Below are positions 25,941-35,433 of a DNA stretch of 56,497 nucleotides, one piece after another (the first letter of the stretch is position 1; each line of letters opens with the position of its first letter). Made by a program: the position numbers and the translations under genes. The DNA comes from an uncultured Peptoniphilus sp. (GTDB lineage Bacteria > Bacillota > Clostridia > Tissierellales > Peptoniphilaceae). The stretch covers positions 1 to 56,497 of the forward strand of contig CABTZF010000009.1 of assembly GCA_902489255.1 (NCBI GenBank). The letters are read 5' to 3'. The notes under the pieces are model-generated. The model was not told the DNA's origin. It did not search any database and saw only the letters and a program-made list of their open reading frames with translations.

Positions 25941-26753
25941 ATGGATAATAGATTAATAGGTTTTTTTGATTCAGGGGTTGGAGGATTAAGTGTTGCCAAA
26001 GTTGGATTGAAAGAAATGCCAAAAGAATCATTTGTATATTTTGGAGATACGTTGAGAATGCCTTACGGAGTGAGAAGTAGGGAAGAGATTGAAAGTTTTA
26101 CTTGTCAGGCCATGGAATTTTTTAAAAGTAAAAATGTAAAAATGGCAGTAATAGCTTGCAATACAGCAACCTGCTACGGAATAAAAAAAGCTAGGGAAAT
26201 GTTTGATTTTCCAATATTTGGAGTAGTTGAACCGGCTGTAAAGACTGCATTAAAAACAAGTTCAAATGGGAAAATTGCATTAATTGCGACTGAAGGGACT
26301 GTTAAAAGTAATGTTTATAAGAACTATTTTGAATCTTATTCAAGTACTACGGAATTAATGCAAATAGGTTGCCCTGATCTGGTTGTAGCTATAGAAAAAG
26401 GTGATTATAGGGATGAAGTTATAATTCCTGTAATAAATAAGTATTTAAGGGAATTTGGAGATTTTGAATATGACAGTTTAATTCTCGGATGTACGCATTT
26501 TCCTCTAGTTGAAAAAACATTTGAAAAAATTTTAAAAACATATGATAGAGATGTTAAGCTTGTTAATCCTGCTAAAACAACCATAGAAGAAGTTAAAGAG
26601 TTTTTGAGTAAAGAGGATATGCTGGGAAATCATGATGAGGAGAAAATAGATTTTTATGTTTCCGGCTCAGTAGATAATTTTAAAGAAACTCTAAAAAAAG
26701 TTATAGACTTAAAGCCATATAAAGTTGGATTTAATCACAAGGAATTGGGTTAA
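25941..26753 (+). CDS. murI: Glutamate racemase
   Basis: Makes D-glutamate for peptidoglycan. 270 residues from the ATG at 25941, which follows AAGGAGAA; the frame extends further upstream but without a start site of its own. The two catalytic cysteines are C73 in AVIACNTATCYG and C184 in LILGCTHFPLV; IGFFDSGVGGLSVAK at 6-20 and GDTLRMPYG are also typical. If this organism follows Peptoniphilus-like wall chemistry (ornithine at position 3 and a D-Glu bridge), its product is needed both in the stem and in the bridge (inference). Confidence 0.95.
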   Translation: MDNRLIGFFDSGVGGLSVAKVGLKEMPKESFVYFGDTLRMPYGVRSREEIESFTCQAMEFFKSKNVKMAVIACNTATCYGIKKAREMFDFPIFGVVEPAVKTALKTSSNGKIALIATEGTVKSNVYKNYFESYSSTTELMQIGCPDLVVAIEKGDYRDEVIIPVINKYLREFGDFEYDSLILGCTHFPLVEKTFEKILKTYDRDVKLVNPAKTTIEEVKEFLSKEDMLGNHDEEKIDFYVSGSVDNFKETLKKVIDLKPYKVGFNHKELG

Positions 26754-27081
26754 ATATAGATTAAACTTTGTTAAATTTTTTTAAGGGACCTTTATAGTTA
26801 TTAGTATAAAAATATTAAGATGATTTATATGACTTATCTTTAACCTAAATATTTCTTGCGAAAAATTAGAATTTTGTAAAATTATTACAGCAAATTTAGT
26901 CTTTGCAAAACACATAAGGATAAATATACTTTAGTATCATTTTTTTGCTAACATAATTAATTAGATATAAAAAATAAGTTTTATAAAGGTACTTATCTGT
27001 TTTACTTTAGGTCATAAATATCTAAATATTTAAAAAGTCATAAAGCATCCTTTAATAATATACAAATTAAAATAATTATAT
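26754..27081. other. Non-coding gap downstream of murI (left part)
   Basis: About 330 AT-rich bases with no gene or recognisable RNA. No clear terminator immediately follows murI. Confidence 0.5.
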
Positions 27082-27113
27082 AAACCGTTGGAGAGAAAAT
27101 CCGGCGGTTTTTT
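27082..27113 (+). terminator. Isolated terminator-like hairpin
   Basis: AAACCGTTGGA (27082-27092) pairs with TCCGGCGGTTT (27100-27110), with two G.U pairs, a 7-base loop and TTTTT. There is no gene within 320 bases upstream, so it either ends a long murI transcript or an unannotated small RNA. Confidence 0.75.
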
Positions 27114-27584
27114 AAAAATATTTTATACTTTAAAAATTATAAATTAATTAAACTTTAAACCATAAAAAGACCATTTGAAAAAATTAACAAGGTCCAAATT
27201 TTTAGTTATAAATTACTGGCTTGCTGAAGGTCAAGGGCGTTGGATTTATAATATATTTCAGTTATAAAGAGAGTGGATTTTTATTAGGGAAAAGCCTAAG
27301 GGGTTAGCCTTAAAAATAATCAAATATATTTTATAAATATTCTTAATATATTCAATATATAGCAAATAGTCCTAAAATTTTTAAAAATTTTATCCAATAA
27401 TATTTTAAGCTGGCAGATAAAAAAATTTTAATTTTTCTTACTTTGATATTTTATATATCTTTGTGTCTACATAGTTCGGTTAATATTTTTTTAAAAATTA
27501 TTTGAGTCTATAAAAATATTTAACAATTTAAAATGTTCCATTATACAGAATATATTTCTTTATATAAAAATTTAATCTATACTC
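27114..27584. other. Long non-coding leader region before the V-ATPase operon
   Basis: About 470 bases with no open frame of note. The part at 27160-27330 is less AT-rich than its surroundings. It holds a rough direct repeat (around CAGTTATAAA / TAGTTATAAA near 27203 and 27258) and possible short hairpins (CTAA-GGGG-TTAG at about 27297-27308). I cannot match it to a known riboswitch or small RNA. Confidence 0.5.
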
Positions 27585-27612
27585 TTGATTATTGGCATAA
27601 AAAGAATATAAT
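27585..27612 (+). promoter_or_regulatory. Promoter of the V-ATPase operon
   Basis: TTGATT (27585-27590), 16-bp spacer, perfect TATAAT (27607-27612), about 40 bases before the first start codon. Confidence 0.7.
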
Positions 27613-27652
27613 TAATTTGTTAGCTTAATTTAATAAAAAGGAAGGGAGAAGT

Positions 27653-27976
27653 TTGAAAGAGAGCATAGATAATGTAATTTCCATAGATAATAAAACAAAA
27701 GAGCTTGTAAACAAGACTGAAAAGGAAATCCAAGAGATTAGGGATGACCTACAAAAAAAACTTATTAACATGGAAAACAAAACTCTTGAAGAAGCAAAGG
27801 ATCTTGCTAAGAGTAAATATGAAGAAATAACCAAATCCTTTGAAGAAAGAGCTTCCTTAATCCTTAGTGAAAATAGGAAGAAATTAAAACAAGTTGAAGA
27901 TGACTACAATAAAGAAGAAAATAATCTCATAGAAAAAGTTATTGAAATTATTTTAAACGAGGATGAATATGAGTAA
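27653..27976 (+). CDS. ntpF: V-type ATPase peripheral-stalk subunit G/H
   Basis: 107 residues, almost entirely charged coiled coil (TEKEIQEIRDDLQKKLINMENKTLEEAKDLAKSKYEEITKS...). This is the pattern of the A/V-ATPase G/H stalk subunit, which pairs with subunit E to hold the catalytic head against rotation. Sequence identity of such coils is weak evidence; the call rests mainly on size, coil and being first in the V-ATPase operon, the position of ntpF in Enterococcus hirae. Start is TTG at 27653 after AAGGGAGAAG. It overlaps the next gene by eight bases. Confidence 0.8.
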   Translation: MKESIDNVISIDNKTKELVNKTEKEIQEIRDDLQKKLINMENKTLEEAKDLAKSKYEEITKSFEERASLILSENRKKLKQVEDDYNKEENNLIEKVIEIILNEDEYE

Positions 27977-28970
27977 CTTTGTAGCAATTAATGCAAAAAT
28001 TGATGCAATGTATGCTAAACTTCTAAATGATAAGGACTACGACAACTTATCTTCTATGGCATCTGTTTCATCTGCTATAGAATATTTAGAAAAGACTGAA
28101 CTTCTTAAGGGTTTCAGTTTAGGGACAAGTATCAGTGAAGCGGAAGAAGCTTTGAATTTTTTTAGCTTCAGGGAACTGGACCGATTAACTAATTATCTTA
28201 CAGGAGTCTATAGGTCTTTTCTTTTAGAGTATTTAAGAGAAGAAGAAATTGATTCTTTAAAAAAGGCTTTGCGGTTTTTAGTTCGTGATAGAAATCTTCC
28301 CAGTTATGACCTTTCTATCAGTGGGAAAAACTTTGATATCGCAGGGTTAGATGTAAAAACTTTTGTAGAGAAGCTTAAGGGTACAATTTATTATAATACC
28401 CTAAAAACTTATGTTGACGAATCTGATGAGCTTATCCTTTTTTATATGGAAATGAATTTGGATAAACTGTATTTCAATAGGATTTACGAAACTGTAAAAA
28501 GCTTTGATAAGGAAAACAGCGAAGAATTTTCAAAAATTTTTGGAAGAAAAATTGATGTTACCAATTTAAGATGGATTTATAGAGGTTCTGTTAATTATAG
28601 GCTTTTGCCTGAAGAACTTTTAAATTTTGTCATCTTTGGCGGCAAATATTTGAGTTTTGAATCTTTAAAAGATATGTGTTATCTTGACAACAAAAGAGCT
28701 TATAAAGAAATAGTTAAAAATACACCTTATGAAATTCTTTTTGATGAAAATGGAGAAATTGTTGACAACATGTCTATTAAGGCCAATAGACAGGTTAATG
28801 ATTTTGCCCTTAGGGAATTTAATAAGTCTCATACTAACTTAGGTCACCTATTGAGTTTTTTAATTATTTTTGAAGCCCAAATTAAAGATATTAAAATCTT
28901 TATGGAAGCTCTAAGGCTGGGAATGAGCAAAAGTAAAATTTATGAATATCTTGTAAATGTAAGGAAGTGA
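27969..28970 (+). CDS. ntpC: V-type ATPase subunit C (rotor neck, d-type)
   Basis: 333 residues in the A/V-ATPase subunit C (AC39/d) family, an all-helical funnel that links the central stalk to the membrane ring. Typical pieces are FVAINAKIDAMYAKLL at the start, RDRNLPSYDLSISG and a helical C-terminal part. The ATG at 27969 is preferred over the one at 27963 because GAGG at 27959-27962 is six bases from it. Its place second in the operon, ahead of I and K, differs from the common I-K-E-C-F-A-B-D order. Confidence 0.85.
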   Translation: MSNFVAINAKIDAMYAKLLNDKDYDNLSSMASVSSAIEYLEKTELLKGFSLGTSISEAEEALNFFSFRELDRLTNYLTGVYRSFLLEYLREEEIDSLKKALRFLVRDRNLPSYDLSISGKNFDIAGLDVKTFVEKLKGTIYYNTLKTYVDESDELILFYMEMNLDKLYFNRIYETVKSFDKENSEEFSKIFGRKIDVTNLRWIYRGSVNYRLLPEELLNFVIFGGKYLSFESLKDMCYLDNKRAYKEIVKNTPYEILFDENGEIVDNMSIKANRQVNDFALREFNKSHTNLGHLLSFLIIFEAQIKDIKIFMEALRLGMSKSKIYEYLVNVRK

Positions 28971-28974
28971 AATT

Positions 28975-30909
28975 ATGGCAGTTGAACAAATGAGAATGTT
29001 GAATGTTATGGCTCCTTTGGAAAACATGGATAACATTATCCTGGATATTCTAAAGGCAAAATCAGCCCAATTCGTTTCATCTCAAAACCAATTGGATAAA
29101 AATAACTTTGTATTCAGCTTAGAAGATGAAAGAAATCTTGAAAGAAATATAGAGCTAAATTACATTACGACCTTTAAGACAAACTTAAAGAATCAGGAAA
29201 ATGTAAAAAGAGCAAGGGAAGTAATGGAATTTTTAAAAATTGACGAAGTTGATGAAGAATTTTTGGACAAAGTTGATCTTTCCATTGATTTTGACAGTTT
29301 TTATGCTCAAATGAAAGAAAAAATGACCCGTTCTTCTGAGATTATTGAGAAATTAAAGGCTGTAGAAAGTATAGAGCAAAACTATAAATTATTTAAAAAT
29401 GTAAATATTGAACTTGCTGAATTATCCAACATGGAGTATTTTACTGTTAGGTTTGGAATATTGGATAAAGACGGAAGGTTAAGGTTAAAAAGGTCTTACG
29501 ATACTATAGTTGCGATGATTTTTCATACCGGAACAATTGACAATAATGAAATTTACCTGGCAATTTATCCCAATGATATGCAAAAGGAAATGGATAGGGT
29601 TCTAAAATCTTTAAATTGGAGAGATATAGATCTTTCAGTTAAAGAAAGAGGGACAGCAACAGATATTTTATTAAACCTAAAAAAGAATGAAACAGATTTA
29701 AAGAAAGAATTATTTGATATAGGAGCCTTTAAAGAAGACCTTTATAAAAATAAGAGAGAAGAACTTATGACCACCCTTGCTTCCATGCTTGTGTATGAAA
29801 AAATTGAAGGTGTTAAGAAATTTCTCTCTAAGAGTAAAAGATACTTCTACTTATCCTGCTGGGTCGGTCTTAGCGATATGGAAAGATTAAAGGATATTCT
29901 TTTTACGTATGAAGACTTGAGTTTGGCTTTTATAGAACCTGAAAAAGATGTAAATCCGCCTACAAAGTTAAAAAATATTAAATTCTTTAAACCATTTGAA
30001 ATGCTCATAAATATGTATGGAACACCTAATTATAATGAAATTGACCCGACACCATTTTTAGCAATAACATATATGATTTTATTCGGCGCTATGTTTGGTG
30101 ACTTAGGTCAAGGTGCTGTATTTTTAATAGCAGGATTTTTATTGGCAAGAAAAAATGAAAACTTTGGAGGCCTTTTGAAAAGAATGGGATTTTCCTCCAT
30201 GGTTTTTGGGCTTCTTTACGGATCAATATTCGGTAAAGAAGATATAATAAGAGGAATTTGGTTTAAACCCTTTTACAACATAAATAAAACTTTAGTAATA
30301 GCAATATATTTTGGTATAGTACTATTATTTATTTCATATATCCTGGGCATAATCAACAGGCTAATGAGAAAGGAAACTTTTGATGCAATATTTGATAAAG
30401 AAGGTTTGATGGGCGTTGTAATATTTTTTGCAATGATTAATATAGGTACAAGTGTCATGGGCGGAAAATCTTTAATCCCTATCAACCTTGCCCGTTACAT
30501 GATTTTACTGGCTTTAATTTTAATGATTGGAAAAAGAGCAATTAAAACCATGGTAACAAAAAAACTACCTCAAACTTCTGCCGGAGACTATTATATAGAA
30601 GGATTATTCGGATTGATTGAAGCACTTTTGTCAACAATGAGCGGAATTATATCTTTTATTAGGGTTGGGGCCTTTGCCATTAACCACGTCGGTTTGTTTC
30701 TGGCATTTCAAACCCTCTCAGAAATGATAGGAAAATTTCCGGGAAATATGTTGGTATTAATTTTGGGAAACGTTGTTATTATTGGCCTAGAAGGACTTAT
30801 TGTTTTTATACAATCCCTAAGGCTGGAATATTATGAAATGTTTAGTAAGTATTATAAGGGCGATGGATATGAATTCCGCCCCGATTATGTAAATTTAAAA
30901 GAAAATTAA
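28975..30909 (+). CDS. ntpI: V-type ATPase subunit I (membrane stator, a-type)
   Basis: 644 residues. The N-terminal half (about 1-345) is cytoplasmic and coiled; the C-terminal half has about seven membrane helices beginning FLAITYMILFGAMFGDLGQGAVFLIAGF, a highly conserved stretch. SFIRVGAFAINHVGLFLAF near residue 560 carries the arginine that faces the ring glutamate during ion transfer. It forms the ion half-channels with the K ring. It starts at ATG 28975, four bases after subunit C. Confidence 0.95.
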   Translation: MAVEQMRMLNVMAPLENMDNIILDILKAKSAQFVSSQNQLDKNNFVFSLEDERNLERNIELNYITTFKTNLKNQENVKRAREVMEFLKIDEVDEEFLDKVDLSIDFDSFYAQMKEKMTRSSEIIEKLKAVESIEQNYKLFKNVNIELAELSNMEYFTVRFGILDKDGRLRLKRSYDTIVAMIFHTGTIDNNEIYLAIYPNDMQKEMDRVLKSLNWRDIDLSVKERGTATDILLNLKKNETDLKKELFDIGAFKEDLYKNKREELMTTLASMLVYEKIEGVKKFLSKSKRYFYLSCWVGLSDMERLKDILFTYEDLSLAFIEPEKDVNPPTKLKNIKFFKPFEMLINMYGTPNYNEIDPTPFLAITYMILFGAMFGDLGQGAVFLIAGFLLARKNENFGGLLKRMGFSSMVFGLLYGSIFGKEDIIRGIWFKPFYNINKTLVIAIYFGIVLLFISYILGIINRLMRKETFDAIFDKEGLMGVVIFFAMINIGTSVMGGKSLIPINLARYMILLALILMIGKRAIKTMVTKKLPQTSAGDYYIEGLFGLIEALLSTMSGIISFIRVGAFAINHVGLFLAFQTLSEMIGKFPGNMLVLILGNVVIIGLEGLIVFIQSLRLEYYEMFSKYYKGDGYEFRPDYVNLKEN

Positions 30910-30920
30910 AGGAGATAAGA

Positions 30921-31343
30921 ATGGAAAAGTTAATGATTTTATCAATTTTAGCATTATTGGCAATTTTTGGAAGTACAGGATATTTCATCCTATCAAAAAC
31001 AAAGAAGTCTCAAAAATTTATGAAAGCTTTTGTTAGACTTAATTTATTAATATTTGTACCTGTTATAGTATTTGGTGTTATTACCCTGGTACCGGAAATT
31101 ACTAGAGCTGCAGGAGAAGGACCTTCACAAGGGAACGGTCTGGGATTTTTAGCCGCAGGTCTTTCAACAGGTCTTGCATCAATCGGGGCAGGATTTGCAG
31201 TATCCCAAGTAGGAGCCGCAGCAATAGGAGCAATTTCAGAAGACTCATCAATCTTAGGTAAGACAATGATTTATTTAGGACTTGCAGAAGGTATAGCTAT
31301 TTATGGACTTATAATATCTATTATGATTTTAGGTAGATTATAA
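30921..31343 (+). CDS. ntpK: V-type ATPase subunit K (membrane ring proteolipid)
   Basis: 140 residues. The canonical proteolipid hairpin is residues 74-138, with GLSTGLASIGAGFAVSQVGAAAIGAISED in the first helix and the ion-carrying E123 in GLAEGIAIYGLIIS. The N-terminal 60 residues add two further helices (5-24 and 38-58) without a carboxylate, so there is one ion site per four-helix protomer, as in clostridial relatives. Q96 is in a position that could help coordinate Na+, but Na+ versus H+ use cannot be decided by eye. Ribosome binding site AAAGGAG; the stop overlaps subunit F by one base. Confidence 0.93.
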   Translation: MEKLMILSILALLAIFGSTGYFILSKTKKSQKFMKAFVRLNLLIFVPVIVFGVITLVPEITRAAGEGPSQGNGLGFLAAGLSTGLASIGAGFAVSQVGAAAIGAISEDSSILGKTMIYLGLAEGIAIYGLIISIMILGRL

Positions 31344-31648
31344 TGAAATCAGTACTTATAACTGACAGTAGAGATATAGTTACAGGGCTGAGATTAGCAG
31401 GAGTTAAAGGAATATATTGTAAAAATAAGGAAGAACTGAAGAAAAATCTTTTAAATACCGCAAGTGATAAAAATGTTGGAATAATTATTTTAACAAGAGG
31501 CGTTGAAGCTAAAATAGAAGATGAAATTTTACAAGTAAAAAAGCAAAAAATGCCCCTAGTTGTCACCATACCGGATTTGAAAAATGATTTGGAGGATGAT
31601 TTTATTCTTAAATATATTAAAGACTCCATTGGAATAAAGATAAGTTGA
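31343..31648 (+). CDS. ntpG: V-type ATPase subunit F (central stalk)
   Basis: 101 residues in the A/V-ATPase F family: a small Rossmann-like domain with DSRDIVTGLRLAGVKGIY (the D...GFRLAG pattern) and VGIIILTRGVEAKI in the middle, ending in a helix that binds subunit D. It begins in the stop of subunit K (TAATG). Confidence 0.92.
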   Translation: MKSVLITDSRDIVTGLRLAGVKGIYCKNKEELKKNLLNTASDKNVGIIILTRGVEAKIEDEILQVKKQKMPLVVTIPDLKNDLEDDFILKYIKDSIGIKIS

Positions 31649-31658
31649 TGAGGTTTAT

Positions 31659-32279
31659 ATGATTTTACTGGAAAATAAAATTTCAATATTCACTAATATG
31701 GTTTATACCAAAAAAAGTGAAGAATGCAGAGAAAAACTGGAAAATGAAAAAAAATTATATGATAGAAAAATAAAAGAAAAAAAGGATGAGCTTGAAAAGT
31801 CAGCTGCTGAAATAGTAAGAAGAAGAGTAGGACTTGCAAATAAAAATGGCTATGAATTAGTTTCTAAAGCTCATGAAGAAAATCGTATTGCCGAGCTGCG
31901 TGAAGGAGAAAGACTATTAGATAAGCTTTTAGAAAAAGTAAGAATAAGACTTAAAGATTATACCAAGAGTGAGGCATATGCTAAATATGTAATTTATACA
32001 TTTTCAAAGGCTATGGAAGATGTAAATGACGATCAAATCATAGTGCATATGTTAGAAGCTGACAGTCATATCCTGAAGGAAAGAATTTTAGAGAAGGCTA
32101 AGGCATATAGCATTCAAGTGGAATTCAAAAAATTACCTGAAAAATTTATAGGCGGAGTTATAATTTCAGATAAATTGGAAAGCTATGAGATAAACTTAAC
32201 CTTGTCTGAAAAAATAGATGATAGTCGCTATAAGATTGGTTCAATGTTACATTTGAGTGTGAAAGAGGTGGAAGATTGA
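31659..32279 (+). CDS. ntpE: V-type ATPase subunit E (peripheral stalk)
   Basis: 206 residues: an N-terminal coiled coil (about 20-85, rich in Glu and Lys) and a C-terminal globular domain with IQVEFKKLPEKFIGGVIISDKLESYEINLTLSEKI, the conserved end of subunit E. It partners the G/H protein encoded first in the operon. Start ATG 31659 with GATGAGG upstream. Confidence 0.9.
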   Translation: MILLENKISIFTNMVYTKKSEECREKLENEKKLYDRKIKEKKDELEKSAAEIVRRRVGLANKNGYELVSKAHEENRIAELREGERLLDKLLEKVRIRLKDYTKSEAYAKYVIYTFSKAMEDVNDDQIIVHMLEADSHILKERILEKAKAYSIQVEFKKLPEKFIGGVIISDKLESYEINLTLSEKIDDSRYKIGSMLHLSVKEVED

Positions 32280-34048
32280 ATACAGCTTATATAAAAAGTG
32301 TAGACGGCCCGGTAGTAATCGGCTACAACATGAAGAACTTTAAAATTCGTGAAATGGTTGTAGTTGGAGAAGAAAAGTTAATAGGTGAGGTAATTTCCAT
32401 TGAAGGAGATTTAGGCACAGTCCAAGTTTATGAGGAAACGCAGGGTCTTAGGGCAGGAAGTCCAATAACTTCAACAGGAGCTCCCCTTTCTGTAAAATTG
32501 GGTCCCGGTCTTTTATCAAACATGTTTGACGGTATCGAAAGACCCCTTACAAGAATAAGGGAAAAACATGGTAACTTTATGCCTGAAGGGATCGGACTTA
32601 TTTCTTTGGATACAGAAAAATTATGGGATTTGCATTTTCTTGTAAACAATGGAGATACAGTTCATGAAGGACAGATATTTGCAGAAGTTCCTGAAACTGA
32701 AATTATTACCCATAGAATTTTAATACCTGTTGGAGTAAGCGGAAAAGTTGTGTCAAGACTTGAAGACGGCAAATATAACATTGAAAAAGAATTATTGCAA
32801 GTACAAGATGAAGATGGAAATCTTGTGCCGGTAAAGATGAGTCAGGATTGGCCGGTCAGAGTTTCAAGACCCGCTATGGAAAGACTTTCGATAAATAAGC
32901 TTTTAATAACAGGTCAAAGAGTTTTTGATGTTTTCTTCCCGTTGGCAAAAGGTGGAACAACAGCAATACCCGGAGGGTTCGGTACAGGTAAAACAATGAC
33001 CCAGCACCAAATTGCCAAGTATTGTGATGCTGATATTATTGTATATATCGGTTGCGGTGAACGTGGAAATGAAATGACAGAAGTTCTTGAAGACTTCCCT
33101 AAATTAATTGACCCTAACAGTGGAAAACCCTTGATGGCAAGAACAATTTTGATTGCAAATACATCAAATATGCCTGTTGCGGCACGTGAAGCAAGTATTT
33201 ATACAGGAGTTACCATTGCAGAATACTTTAGAGATCAAGGCTATCATGTTGCCTTGATGGCAGACTCAACATCACGTTGGGCAGAAGCCTTAAGAGAAAT
33301 TTCAGGTCGTTTGGAAGAAATGCCTGCTGAAGAAGGCTACCCGGCATACCTGCCTTCAAGAATTGCTGAATTTTATGAAAGAGCCGGTTATGTTAAAAGT
33401 TTATCCGAGAAAGAAGGCTCAGTAACCCTAATTGGTGCAGTATCACCTGCCGGCGGGGACTTTTCAGAACCTGTGACAGAAAATACCAAGAGGTTTGTAA
33501 ATGTATTCTTGGCCTTAGATAGGGACCTTGCTTATGCAAGACACTATCCTGCAATAAATTGGATTAATTCTTACTCCCAATATATAAGCCAACTTAAAAA
33601 TTATTATGATATCAATCTTGATGGTGACCTACCGGATTTAAGAGCAAAATTTTTAGATCTTCTCCATCAAGAAGCTAAATTAAATGAAATTGTAATGCTT
33701 GTAGGTGAAGATGTTCTTCCTAACGAATCAAGATTAATTCTTGAAATTGCAAGAGCTGTGAAGGTTGGTTTCCTTCAACAAAATGCCTTTAATGCAACAG
33801 ATACCTTTGTCCCCTTGGACAAACAATTTGAAATGTTAAAAACAATTGATTTGCTTTATGAGGAAGGGAAAAAAGCTTTAAAATATAACATCCCTATTTC
33901 TATAATTAGAAATGAAGACCTTTATTCAGAAGTTATGAACATGAAGTATAACATTGGCAATGACCAAATGGATAAGTTTGTGGAACTGAATAATAAGATA
34001 AGAAGTTTTTATTCCAACCTAATGGCAAAGTATGAGGTGAAAGAATGA
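32276..34048 (+). CDS. ntpA: V-type ATPase catalytic subunit A
   Basis: 590 residues, the ATP-hydrolysing subunit. The P-loop is GGFGTGKT at 233-240, with MTQHQIAKY after it. The nonhomologous region of A subunits (about 110-195), CGERGNEMTEVLEDFP, MADSTSRWAEALREISGRLEEMPAEEGYPAYLPSRIAEFYERAG and a conserved C-terminus are all present. The start is TTG at 32276 overlapping the subunit E stop (TTGA), with AGAGGTGG upstream. Confidence 0.97.
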   Translation: MNTAYIKSVDGPVVIGYNMKNFKIREMVVVGEEKLIGEVISIEGDLGTVQVYEETQGLRAGSPITSTGAPLSVKLGPGLLSNMFDGIERPLTRIREKHGNFMPEGIGLISLDTEKLWDLHFLVNNGDTVHEGQIFAEVPETEIITHRILIPVGVSGKVVSRLEDGKYNIEKELLQVQDEDGNLVPVKMSQDWPVRVSRPAMERLSINKLLITGQRVFDVFFPLAKGGTTAIPGGFGTGKTMTQHQIAKYCDADIIVYIGCGERGNEMTEVLEDFPKLIDPNSGKPLMARTILIANTSNMPVAAREASIYTGVTIAEYFRDQGYHVALMADSTSRWAEALREISGRLEEMPAEEGYPAYLPSRIAEFYERAGYVKSLSEKEGSVTLIGAVSPAGGDFSEPVTENTKRFVNVFLALDRDLAYARHYPAINWINSYSQYISQLKNYYDINLDGDLPDLRAKFLDLLHQEAKLNEIVMLVGEDVLPNESRLILEIARAVKVGFLQQNAFNATDTFVPLDKQFEMLKTIDLLYEEGKKALKYNIPISIIRNEDLYSEVMNMKYNIGNDQMDKFVELNNKIRSFYSNLMAKYEVKE

Positions 34049-35433
34049 AAAAAGAATATTTCACTTTAAGAAAAATAGAAGGTTCCCTAATTGAACTTAC
34101 AAACCTTCATCAAGTAGAATATGGCGAAGTAGTTAAAATAAAATCAAAAACTACTGACGAAACCCAAGTTGGTGAAGTAGTAAAAATTATTGATGATACT
34201 TGTTTAGTTCAAGTTTATGGAAATAATATGGGAGTGTCAGCTACCAATACAGGAATTGAATTTACTGGAGAACCTTTTGAAATTCCCCTTTCTAAAGAAA
34301 TTTTGGGCCGCGTTTTTAACGGCATAGCAGAACCTATAGATAGGGGTGGAGATATTTACTCAGGTAAATTTTACAATGTTAGCGGCAGACCAATAAATCC
34401 CGTTGCCAGAGAATATCCCAGAAACTTTATTCAAACAGGAATTTCTTCAATTGACGGACTTATGACCTTAATTAGAGGTCAAAAGCTCCCGATATTTTCA
34501 GGGTCCGGACTTGACCATAACGAACTGGCTGCCCAAATTGTAAGGCAGGCAAAAATTTCCGGAGATAAAAATGAAAATTTTGCCATAGTATTTGCAGCCA
34601 TAGGGGTTAAGCACGATGAAGCTGACTTTTTTAGAGATGCCTTTAAAAATGCGGGAGTTAATGAAAGAGTAGTAATGTATATAAATTATGCAGATGACCC
34701 TATAATGGAAAGGCTAATAACTCCAAAGTGTGCCTTAACTGCTGCGGAATATTTGGCCTATGAAGAAAATACCCATGTTCTTGTTATCATGACGGATATT
34801 ACTTCTTATGCAGAAGCCTTGAGAGAAGTTTCTTCAGGCAGGGAAGAAGTTCCGTCCCGTAAAGGTTATCCCGGACACTTGTATTCAGACTTGGCAGCCC
34901 TCTATGAAAGGGCGGGAATGATTAAAAATATTGACGGTTCTGTAACCCTTATTCCTATACTTACAATGCCCTCAGATGATATCACCCATCCGATAGCTGA
35001 CTTAACCGGATATATTACAGAAGGACAAATAGTACTATCACGTGACTTGCAGGCGGGCGATATTTATCCTCCGATAAATATACTTCCATCACTTTCAAGA
35101 CTTATGAAAGACGGTATAGGGGAAGGCTTTACAAGAGAAGACCATGCAGACCTTTCCGCTCAACTTTTTTCATCATATTCAAGAGTACAAGATGTTAGAG
35201 CCCTGGCACAAATTATCGGACAAGACGATCTTTCAACTTCAGATAAAAAAATGCTTGAATTTGGAGAAGCTTTTGAAAAAGAATTTTTATCTCAAAGAAG
35301 TGATGAAAACAGGTCAATAGATGAAACTCTTGACATAGGTTGGAAACTGCTTAGAGTTTTGCCTCGTGAATATCTTGACAGAATCAGCCCAAAATATTTA
35401 GATAAATATTTAGGTGATAAAAATGGCAACTAA
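34045..35433 (+). CDS. ntpB: V-type ATPase non-catalytic subunit B
   Basis: 462 residues, alternating with A in the head. QKLPIFSGSGLDHNELAAQI replaces the P-loop, as expected for B, and DITSYAEALREVSSGREEVPSRKGYPGHLYSDLAALYERAG is the family block. It overlaps A by four bases (ATGA) with GAGGTGAAAGA upstream. Confidence 0.97.
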   Translation: MKKEYFTLRKIEGSLIELTNLHQVEYGEVVKIKSKTTDETQVGEVVKIIDDTCLVQVYGNNMGVSATNTGIEFTGEPFEIPLSKEILGRVFNGIAEPIDRGGDIYSGKFYNVSGRPINPVAREYPRNFIQTGISSIDGLMTLIRGQKLPIFSGSGLDHNELAAQIVRQAKISGDKNENFAIVFAAIGVKHDEADFFRDAFKNAGVNERVVMYINYADDPIMERLITPKCALTAAEYLAYEENTHVLVIMTDITSYAEALREVSSGREEVPSRKGYPGHLYSDLAALYERAGMIKNIDGSVTLIPILTMPSDDITHPIADLTGYITEGQIVLSRDLQAGDIYPPINILPSLSRLMKDGIGEGFTREDHADLSAQLFSSYSRVQDVRALAQIIGQDDLSTSDKKMLEFGEAFEKEFLSQRSDENRSIDETLDIGWKLLRVLPREYLDRISPKYLDKYLGDKNGN

